From: Saprolegnia diclina VS20
Lineage: Eukaryota; Oomycota; Saprolegniomycetes; Saprolegniales; Saprolegniaceae
Assembly (NCBI RefSeq): GCF_000281045.1
Contig: NW_008246189.1
Span: 55,130-115,581 of the forward strand
Reading direction: 5' to 3'
DNA length: 60,452 nt
Of this stretch, positions 52,956 through 60,452 are shown in pieces. Under the pieces are notes generated by a model. It was not told the DNA's origin. It searched no databases and saw nothing but the letters and a program-made list of their open reading frames with translations. Position 1 is the first letter of the stretch. Every line of letters starts with the position of its first letter. The position numbers and the translations under genes were made by a program.

Positions 52956-53837
52956 CACTTTCTTTGGGGTCCCCCTACCTTCGTGTGAGACTTTAAAATA
53001 ATGAAAATGTTTAACCTTGTTTTTATTATGAACTAGTAGTAAAATAAATCGAGAGGTGTGTAGGAAGGTGTACCTCGATCACGTGGCAGAGGAAGCGCTT
53101 CGAACATCACTTGCCGGTCGACCAACTGCAACCTTGGTGGCATCCAAGGGAGATATTATCCCTTGATGGCATCCTTCGTGGGAAGGTGGAATCCTGTCCT
53201 AACACTGCGTTCGCATGAGTTGAAATGTAAACTGGTATGTCAATCGTGCGTAGAGCTTCATTCGTGCGTCATACCGGTATTTAGTATGATCCCTCTGCTT
53301 CTGTCGTGTTGACGCGCTCATCTTACACTGTACAAAAAGTTTGTGCCTGCGTACCGGTACTCGAGCTCAGTGTATTTCGCTTCTATTTCTGGTCATGCAG
53401 CGTGCCCAGAAAGGAAAAGATCAAATCGTGTACCTAGAATCCGCGAGCACAGCTCACAAGCACGGGCACGCTCACCACTCCCAGGACGCGAGACGGGCCA
53501 CCTGCGGCTTTCGACGCCATGGCGACAGCAACCACCCGACCAGATAATGCAGAAAGACATGATGTCATGTTAAACTTTGTCGTTTCAAATCTTGATCAAT
53601 GTATTAGAGCCTTTTCAGGCCACAGGATTGGTCCATCGTAACGACGAATTGACCGAATCTGGGCCGTCCAGACGAGAAAGAATTGAAGGAGGTCCTGAAG
53701 CAGTGATGGATGGCGCGTCAAATTACACCTCTCCCAGCTACCACGCACGTTACGGATGGCCTGTGTAAAAGACGGAGACGAAGGTGGCTGGCACTTGAGC
53801 TTTCTTATTGCTGTTCGCAGTAGCCGTTTAGTCCGGT
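52956..53837. other. Intergenic region before MATE 5
   Basis: AT-richer, about 880 bases, promoters of the flanking divergent genes. No RNA gene or repeat family recognised. Confidence 0.5.
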
Positions 53838-55359
53838 ATGCCCTTCTCCGCGAAAAGCGAGGTGAAAGCGCTCGCGCGCCTGGCGACGCCGATCCTCTTT
53901 TCGAACCTCGCCATGTTTGGCATGTCCATGACAGTCCTCGTCGCCGCAGGCCACCTCGGCGCCGCGCAGCTCACGGCCGTTGCGTACTCACAAATGATCT
54001 TTGACATCACCATTCTCATTTTTGCCTCCGGCTTTGTCGTCGGGCAGGCGTCGCTCTCGGCGCAAGCGTTTGGCGCCAAGAACCTCGCGCTCATCGGGCG
54101 CTACTGCCAGATGAACTGCCTCTGCATCACGCTCGCCTGCATCCCGATCGCCATTCTCTGGTGGTTCTGCGGCGACATCCTCCATGCAGCGGGTATCTCG
54201 GACGCGACAGTCGTGCACGCCAAGGACTACGCGCACTACTCAATGCCGTGGCTGCTTCCGCGCCTTCTCTTCCAAGTCCTCAGCGTCTACTTCAAGTCGA
54301 TGCAAAACGTGCTGCCCGCAGCGATCTTTGCCGTGACGTTCACCGTCCTCAACGTCGGCCTCGTCTCTGTGCTCGTATTTGGTCTTGCGTCGACGGGCTT
54401 TGCAGGCTACGGCCTCATTGGCGCTCCGATTGCGATGACCATCACGCATTATAGCCGGCTCGTCGCGTTCGCGCTCTACATGTTTGCGTACCGCAAGCAG
54501 CACGCGTCGTCGTGGAGCTGGGATCGCGCGTTTATGAACCGGCAGCTCTACCTCAAGCCGATGCTCAAGGTCGGCGGCCCCATGGTCATCGGTCAGCTCG
54601 TCGAGAACCTCCAGCTCCAGACCATGTCAATCTTTGCGGCCATGACGAGCGAGGTCGCACTCGGTGCCAGCAACTCGATGATGGAGCTCATCTTCTTCCT
54701 CACGTCACCCATCTACGGCATGATCGACGGCGGCTCGACGCGCATCGGCATGTACCTCGGCGCGGGCAAGCCCCAGGCAGCCAAAGCCACGAGCCACCTG
54801 GTGTTCTACGGTATCTTTGGGCTCTCGGTGCTCATCGTCATCCCGTGGCTGTGCGCACGCTCGTATGTCGGCAAGATCTTCTCCACAGACGACGCCGTCG
54901 TCAGCAGCATGACGTCCATTAGCACGCTCGCTGCTGCGGGCTACATCATCCTCTCCCTCTTCTACTACGCGATGGTGCGTCGCTCTCTCTCCGCATGGGG
55001 TTTCTCACATTTTATTTGCCGAGTAGGCGACGCTGCAAGCGCAGGCGCGGACTCTGCCCATCATGTCTTCGTTCCTCATTGGTGCGTGGGTCGTTGGTGT
55101 TCCCGGTGCGTACGTCTTTGGCTTTCCCGTTGGTCTTGGCCTTCTCGGTATTTGGGTTGGCATGTCCGTGGGGTACATTGTCACAACCGTCCTCGGCGTC
55201 TACTTTACGTACAAGTCCAACTGGCCTGAAGAGGCCAAGAAGGCCGTTGAGCGAAGCAAGGGCCGCGACGACGGCGATCGCTTGGTGGTGGAGCTTGAGC
55301 AGAACAGACGCGCCAGCATTGACGCCGATTTTAGCACTATGGTGACGCCCAAGGAATGA
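53838..55359 (+). CDS. MATE-family efflux transporter 5
   Basis: Exon 1 is 53838-54974, the intron 54975-55026 (52 nt, GTGCGT...AGTAG) and exon 2 55027-55359, giving 489 residues. Without splicing the frame runs on but loses the conserved last two helices, so the intron is required. Starts MPFSAKSEVKALARLATPILF. It has GHLGAAQLTAVAYSQMIFD, SAQAFGAKNLALIGRYCQMN, LSVYFKSMQNVLPAAIF, SEVALGASNSMMELIFFL, YGMIDGGSTRIGMYLGAGKP and GAWVVGVPGAYVFGF. Closest to MATE 3 and MATE 4 by block similarity. It is separated from the array by the small CCGSxC gene and by its own 880-bp upstream region. Confidence 0.92.
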
Positions 55360-56731
55360 ATGTTTAGTTGTGTGAGGCAGTTGTGCGTATAGCGCGAAGT
55401 ATCCTTTGCATCATGCAGTTTGGCCGGTGCTTGAAACACCAGTTCTTTGGCATCGTACTTGAGGCCAGCATTTGTTATTCGAGCGACGTTTGGATGTGAC
55501 AGTCATAAATCTGGCAGTATGTGGTTAAACATGGCGAACAACACAAATAAATGTTTGGTGGGGTGTGGCTCCCGCTGCAGGCCTCAGCTGTCGATGTAGC
55601 ATAGCATTTCGTGCCCTCCGAAGCACCTTCTACCACTATGCCAAGTATGAGCAATTTCATTTCGAAATGCAATTTGCGCGACCACTGTGCCCGGAGTCGG
55701 CGCTGTGGATATAAATATGGTAAAAAGTGGTTATTTATGGCTATTACCACCAATAAAAATTCCACGCTGCGCAGCTCCAACTCTAGACCTCAAACGTCGA
55801 TGTCGCTTGGCTTTTCGTTTCCTCCGAAGTGTCCTCTACTATTGTGCCAAGTTTCAGCGATTTCATTTTCGACGCGGTTCGGGGTGAACGCGCCGCCTGG
55901 CGTCGTGGTGGACTAGCCATCATTCCGTTTTTGAAGATGTGATTGATTGGTCAAAAATGCGAATTAATTGATCAATAGCAAGGTATCCCAGTGACGTTTT
56001 TTGCGTTGAGGGTGTTGTTTTCGGCACAGGCAAGAACGGACATTCGATTCACGTACTGTCAAGTCCGGGTAAGGCTAATCATACTTCAGGAATCGTTTTG
56101 TGATCATTCGTAAAGATTGGAACGAAAAGAGCCGATATTCGACGTTGCGTCGAGGCAGCATTCGGCACGAGCATGCTAACATTATGTACAAGTATGCTTA
56201 AAGAGAAGCGCAGCGCGTAACTCGCTCAAATGGGTTTTGATTTGGTGATAGAGAAAACGCATCGGGTGTATCTGGTTGTGTATGTCGATGTCCGCAAATC
56301 CGTGTGTACCTCAATCATGAGCGACGACTAGTAAGAGAAATTCCAACATGCCAAACGTCGCTAATGTTCTCACGCTTTGCACAAAGCCCGTGGAGCCGGT
56401 CAAGCTGCTCCTTCGATGTGCCAGAAGTGCGTTGTGCACCAACGGAGTCCAATATGATGGCGATCGACAGTGGCGCGCTAATCGAGCACACGTTCTAGCT
56501 CTGCGCAGCTTGTTCTTCTCAATGGCGGCCATTGTCTGCTCGCACGGTGTGGCTGTATACAGCAGCGGCTAGCTACCAAGGGCGGTTGGCTTTGGGATCC
56601 ATGCCTGCCAAGCAGAGTGGTTTGACGTCGCGCATGCGGTCACACCGAGAGAGCGCCATGTCGGCACATAGGTTGCGTGATTCTAGTCACTTGTCGGATA
56701 CCACCGTAGTATATCCGGATATTCCATCAAG
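55360..56731. other. Intergenic region
   Basis: About 1.4 kb, AT-richer than genes. Apart from the degenerate repeat at 55575-55880, nothing is recognised. Confidence 0.5.
55575..55880 (+). repeat. Degenerate direct repeat, about 85-bp unit
   Basis: A block starting GTCGATGTAGC near 55590 is echoed by GTCGATGTCGC near 55797. Both continue with shared words: TTTCGT, CCTCCGAAG, a CTCTAC/TTCTAC word, GTGCCAAGT or ATGCCAAGT, and GATTTCATTT or CAATTTCATTT. The estimated period is about 205 bases. The meaning is unknown; it may be remnants of a transposon or satellite. Confidence 0.55.
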
Positions 56732-58894
56732 ATGGCGGGCGGGCGGACCGGCAGCCGAGCGAAGAAGCGCAAGAACCGAGCGGCTGTACCGCTCTACACG
56801 CCACCGGCCAAGCAAGGGCTGAAGGAGGTCGCTGATGGCAAGGAACAAGCTCCACCAGCAAAGAAAGCCAAGGCTGGGCCAAAGAACCCCAGCGCTGCGC
56901 AAGTCGTCGCGCCCGTCAAGCTACCGCCAGCGCCCGCGACAGAGACGAAGCCGCTAGCCGAGATCGCGTCCGGTCCAGGCGAGGAAGGCGCCAAGAAGAA
57001 GAAGAAGAAGAAGAAGGCCAAGAACAAGGCTGTGTTCACACCGGCTGTCTCTCCCAACGCCGCTGCGGACACGGCGGCGAAGATTCCGCTTGCCGCAAGT
57101 GCCCCAGCCAAGGCGGCTCCTGTCAAGGCGGCCCCCGTCAAGCCGGCAATGGTCAAAGTGATCTCGATAAAGATGCCGGCAGCAGCCGCCAAAGTGCGCA
57201 AAGTCGCGACCACAGCGGCGGCGAGCGCGACAGTGTCAATGTCCAAGGAGGCCGCGGCCCTTGCGCTGGCGCAGGCTCGAAAGCGCCGGTTTGCGTCCGA
57301 CACGGGTGTCCTCCCATCTAAGAGCACTGTCGTGCTGTCAACAAGTGGGCTCTCGAAAAAGCAAAAGCGACTGCCTCAGCAGCCTGCGCATGCCGCCTCG
57401 AGCCACGACGACGACGAGGAAAAACCACCTGCTCCGACGTCGTCTGTGCATGTCCCTCGCGATCCAAGCCCCAAGCCAAGCCCCAAGCCAAGCCCCAAGC
57501 CAAGCCCCAAGCCGAGCCCCAAGCCGAGCGCTGCAAGTCTCGAAGAGGAAGATCTGGCGCCGCATGAAAACCCATTGGGCACGAACGCGCACTCGCTCCT
57601 CGCAAGCATCATGGATGCGTTCGAGAGCCACGATGCTTCGGTCTCTATGAGCGACGACGCCGTCGATATCTTGTCGCTTCCGTCCTCGCCACACGCCGAG
57701 AGCATCGACCACAGCGCCTCAGATGCCCCGGCACATGGCGATGACGCAAGCGATGCCGACGACAGCGACGTGATCGTGCTCGACGACAGCGACGACGAAG
57801 ATCAAGACGAGATCGAAAACGTGGCGCACCACAATGACGACGACACCGTCACAGAAGGCAGCGTCGCCATGACCAACGACTGGGCCTCCGAGGATGACGA
57901 GTTGGACGATCTCGACCCCCAATGGACTGCGCCGTTGTCGGTGGATGCAGTTGCAGGCTACAGCACGGAGGCCATGGAAGTGGAAGGCAGTATGGGCAGT
58001 CCCGCCACGTGCGCCACGTCGCCGATCATGGCGTTGCCCAGCGGCGACGACGGCGAACCCGCGGTTGAGACCGCTCCGACCTTACATCTCGCATCACCTC
58101 GCCCCGCGGACGACACGAGCATCCAGACGAGCCCAGCTTGCAGCCCACAGAAACTGTCGCCCGTGCAGTCGCTTGCGGTCGTTCACGATGCTCCGCGCCT
58201 CGTCGCGTCCCCCGAAAAGCAGACGGCAGCAAAGCCCAGCAGCCCGACTCCGTCATGTGCAGTCACACCCGACGACGATACCTACGCAATGACCACAACC
58301 ATGCCAGCGCCCGAAGATGCACGGACTACGTGGGGCGCGGCGTTTGGCACTGCGGCACCGCCTCGCTCGGCCCAGATCATCGACTGCTCGCCGCTGAGCA
58401 CGTGGTTTCTCTCGCGTGGCCAAGCCAACTTTATCAAAGTGTCAGGGTCGTCGGCCGTGCGTGCGTTGCCCGCTGCCAACGGCAGTGGTTCGCAGACTGC
58501 GGTACCCACAACGACGATGGCGACAACGCCGGACAGTGCGTTTTATGCGGCGCTCGCCAGAAGTCACTGGCGCTCGTGGTACGCCAAGCAGGCGGCGCCG
58601 TCCATTTTGGATGCACCGCTGGTTGATGTACCGTCGCCCGTGCGTGCAGCTGTAGAGAACGCCAACACGCTGCATAGCACCGCCGCAAGCACCTCGAGAC
58701 AGCGCGCAAAGGCGTTCAGTGGTGTCATGGACGAGCTCCGGTACGTCGCAACCAATCGCATCTTGGCGCTCATCCATTCTAGGTCTGCGCGCGACGAGTC
58801 GTCGGCGTTTGAGAAGCGCATGATCGAGGTGCTGCAAGGAAAGACGATGACGGGCGTCGACTTTAACGATGCGTATCGCTCCGTATTACCGTAA
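56732..58894 (+). CDS. Large low-complexity, probably nuclear protein
   Basis: Single exon, 720 residues. Basic N-terminus with probable nuclear signals (AKKRKNR, PAKKAKAG and a poly-Lys run near residue 92), then Ala/Pro/Lys-rich H1-like sequence. Five SPKP units of 12 bp lie around residue 250. A strongly acidic Ser/Asp region contains SDVIVLDDSDDEDQDE, which fits a SUMO-interacting motif, and Ser/Pro-rich stretches follow. The ~150-residue C-terminus is better ordered (IDCSPLSTWFLSRGQANFIKV, FYAALARSHWRSWYAKQ, MDELRYVATNRILALIHSR, FEKRMIEVLQG), ending in VDFNDAYRSVLP. No known domain. Perhaps a chromatin-associated scaffold; this is inference from composition. Confidence 0.75.
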   Translation: MAGGRTGSRAKKRKNRAAVPLYTPPAKQGLKEVADGKEQAPPAKKAKAGPKNPSAAQVVAPVKLPPAPATETKPLAEIASGPGEEGAKKKKKKKKAKNKAVFTPAVSPNAAADTAAKIPLAASAPAKAAPVKAAPVKPAMVKVISIKMPAAAAKVRKVATTAAASATVSMSKEAAALALAQARKRRFASDTGVLPSKSTVVLSTSGLSKKQKRLPQQPAHAASSHDDDEEKPPAPTSSVHVPRDPSPKPSPKPSPKPSPKPSPKPSAASLEEEDLAPHENPLGTNAHSLLASIMDAFESHDASVSMSDDAVDILSLPSSPHAESIDHSASDAPAHGDDASDADDSDVIVLDDSDDEDQDEIENVAHHNDDDTVTEGSVAMTNDWASEDDELDDLDPQWTAPLSVDAVAGYSTEAMEVEGSMGSPATCATSPIMALPSGDDGEPAVETAPTLHLASPRPADDTSIQTSPACSPQKLSPVQSLAVVHDAPRLVASPEKQTAAKPSSPTPSCAVTPDDDTYAMTTTMPAPEDARTTWGAAFGTAAPPRSAQIIDCSPLSTWFLSRGQANFIKVSGSSAVRALPAANGSGSQTAVPTTTMATTPDSAFYAALARSHWRSWYAKQAAPSILDAPLVDVPSPVRAAVENANTLHSTAASTSRQRAKAFSGVMDELRYVATNRILALIHSRSARDESSAFEKRMIEVLQGKTMTGVDFNDAYRSVLP
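57463..57530 (+). repeat. 12-bp tandem repeat encoding Ser-Pro-Lys-Pro units
   Basis: About five to six head-to-tail copies of CCAAGCCCCAAG or a one-base variant, inside the low-complexity gene. In frame, so copy number changes add or remove four residues. Confidence 0.9.
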
Positions 58895-58914
58895 CAGAAA
58901 AAGAGCGACCACGC

Positions 58915-59251
58915 TTACGCCTCGTCTGTCTTGAGCGTCGAGATCGCGAGCACGGAGCGGTCAGCTTGGCGCTGGACGAGCAGCGTGCGCTTGGAGGTCT
59001 CGATGCGGATGACTGGCGAGACGTCCGCGTCGCGCCCGAGGTCCTCTGCGCGGTCGGCGGTCGCCGCCAAGCCTCCGAGACCGGTGTGGCCTCTGTGGGC
59101 AAGGTCGCCGTCGACGGCGAGCAAGAGACCCTTGGCATCATGCCACGCCAGACCGGATACGGCTTCATCCGACATGCTACAATGCCAGCGTGAAGCTAGA
59201 GTGGTGACCGTAGCCGACGTACATCTTCTCGACCGCAGCTTGGAGCTCCAT
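58915..59251 (-). CDS. LAMTOR5: LAMTOR5/HBXIP-like Ragulator subunit (roadblock fold)
   Basis: Exon 1 is 59251-59223, the intron 59222-59177 (46 nt, GTACGT...TGTAG) and exon 2 59176-58915, giving 96 residues, close to the usual ~91. The spliced start MELQAAVEKI-MSDEAVSGLAWHDAKG aligns with the family start and first strand. GLLLAVDGDLAHRGHTGLGGLAATADRAEDL and the ending strand pair (VIRIETSKRTLLVQ, DRSVLAISTL) complete a small longin/roadblock fold. Ragulator anchors Rag GTPases on lysosomes for TORC1 signalling. The 3' end is only 20 bases from the stop of the preceding convergent gene. Confidence 0.88.
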
Positions 59252-59626
59252 GGCGTACGGCCTTTTTCGTTTTGGCAAGAAATACCGGATAAAGGAATTT
59301 TGGCCAATCCGAATGCATCGTGGCTTATTGTCTCCCAATTGGCCAACGTAGCACACCCCATCAGCCACCCCATACAGCCAAGTTCACGTGATGAGCAAGT
59401 GGAGCTGACAGCGTCAACTTACCAGAGCATGCTCGAGGCGATCACGCAAACTGCTGTATTGCTCGCGCGGTTGTACGTAAAGGCATCCGTCGCGTCGTTG
59501 GCACGTCGAGAAAATTATGGGTGCACCGTGAATATGGTACAACACACCGGTAAGCTTACCGTAGTAAACCGCACAACAACTCACCACCCCCTCGCACCAA
59601 TTTGAGCCAATTTTCCTCAAAACAAC
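59252..59626. other. Intergenic region upstream of LAMTOR5
   Basis: Promoter side of LAMTOR5. No other gene recognised. Confidence 0.4.
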
Positions 59627-60085
59627 TCACCAGGACTGATATTGGAGCTCACAATAAATCACCAACCAAATGCATAGTTCGACGAGCCAGTTCGGCAACG
59701 CACAATATCTCGCCAGCTCTTGCATCGACGTTTTCGTTGTGGAGTCCTCGTCAAGGCTAAGCGGCTTCATGTCTGTGAGCATCGAGGCGTACACGCCCAC
59801 CGTGGTGAGGGACTTGAGGTGGGCCATAAATCGATCTTGGATTGTAGCCCATGGGTTCAAACCGCAGGTGTCGTAAGCGTCGGCGTTCCATCGACGTGTG
59901 CGATTGTCCCTCTTGACGTCCTTCAAGACGACTCGTTAAAGAGGACGACGCTATCTTCATGCTGCGCCCAGTCCGTCACCAACTAGCGCCGAACTTGCCC
60001 GTATCGATGATGAACGCGGATAAGAGCTTCGACAGCGTGAGATTGCACGCGACGAGCGTAAGCCCTATCTTATCGTCGAGATGGA
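59627..60085 (-). pseudogene. Unidentified protein fragment, frame-broken
   Basis: One minus-strand frame (59926-59627) reads like real protein: NPWATIQDRFMAHLKSL, GVYASMLTDMKPLSLDEDS, TSMQELARYCALPNWLVEL. Upstream, in a different frame, DDKIGLTLVACNLTLSKLLSAF and WAQHEDSVVLFNE also look coding, and the frame switches near 59937. Either an intron or frameshift that I cannot place, or a decaying gene. I do not recognise the family. Confidence 0.3.
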
Positions 60086-60452
60086 GCGCAGAGAGAGACT
60101 GAACGGAGAGATCTCTATACGACTGGTAATGTCAAGTGCACTCCCGGCCCCCTCTATTAGTAGCGTAAAAGTGTTTCGACCCTCCGTCATATACGTCTGT
60201 AGCAGCCATAGTTGTTTTACAAAAATTGCGGAAGCCAACATGCACGACGAAAAATGCATCAAAAATCGAAAAAAAAATAAAAAATTGCGGCGAGTACTTT
60301 TGAAGGCCACCCACAGCTCGGAATAAATCACGGGTGGTTTGCAATCGTATTTTGCGACTTGTTTGGTCACAGGGTGATTAAATATGAATAAATCAAAAGT
60401 ATAATTTCATAAAAATGACATTTAGTGTACACGGAGGCCAAATCAAAAGGAG
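60086..60452. other. AT-rich window end
   Basis: AT-rich, with an A-rich run around 60270. No gene supported. Confidence 0.4.

Noticed and set aside
1-60452. CRISPR arrays, bacterial insertion sequences, operons
   Set aside because: None seen; the window is eukaryotic nuclear DNA with spliceosomal introns.

Overview
The window is nuclear DNA from an oomycete, most likely a saprolegnialean water mould (Saprolegnia/Achlya/Aphanomyces type). Four things point that way: GC-rich, gene-dense coding sequence broken by very short introns (mostly 41-55 nt); two GPI-type elicitin-like secreted proteins; flagellar genes such as PACRG; and lineage-style tandem families. I built exon models by hand from reading frames, GT...AG borders and paralogue alignment. 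I placed 35 introns, plus one optional 36-nt micro-intron.

Layout. 1-7116: four tandem plus-strand copies of an unrecognised six-TM membrane protein family, the first truncated by the window edge. 7504-9228 (-): USP39/Sad1 spliceosomal pseudo-deubiquitinase. 9882-11718 (+): pogo/Tigger-like transposase-derived gene. 12369-13655 (+): PH-like protein. 13782-17300: two more copies of the membrane family, head to head. 17653-19336 (-): cytochrome P450. 20729-22661 (-): asparagine synthetase interrupted by a 100-N assembly gap. 23540-25096 (+): F-box/LRR-like protein. 25474-29640 (-): 1388-residue multidomain Swiss-Army-Knife RNA-repair protein. 30498-32168 (+): TPR protein. 32358-33149 (-): PACRG. 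33232-34274 (-): tail-anchored coiled-coil protein. 34701-36474 (-): two elicitin-like proteins. 36475-39028: gene-poor. 39029-40355 (+): MORN-repeat protein. 40826-41572 (-): DJ-1/PfpI protein. 42252-43345 (-): SERBP1/HABP4-like RNA-binding protein. 44684-55359 (+): five tandem MATE transporters. 52557-52955 (-): a small oxidoreductase-like CCGSxC protein between the fourth and fifth MATE genes. 56732-58894 (+): low-complexity nuclear protein. 58915-59251 (-): LAMTOR5.

There is no operon logic. The two expanded families (six membrane-protein copies, five MATE genes) dominate the window and show duplication, gene conversion and decay. The most striking items are: the single-chain RNA-repair protein with RWD, MJ1316, 2H, kinase, 2H, HAD and nucleotidyltransferase modules; a MATE gene with a 48-codon tandem duplication whose first unit is identical to another array member; the undescribed membrane family with a Cys-xx-Asn-Phe-Thr-x-Cys motif; paired loss of one elicitin disulfide; and a strong bias to C at intron position +4 (GTAC or GTCC donors).
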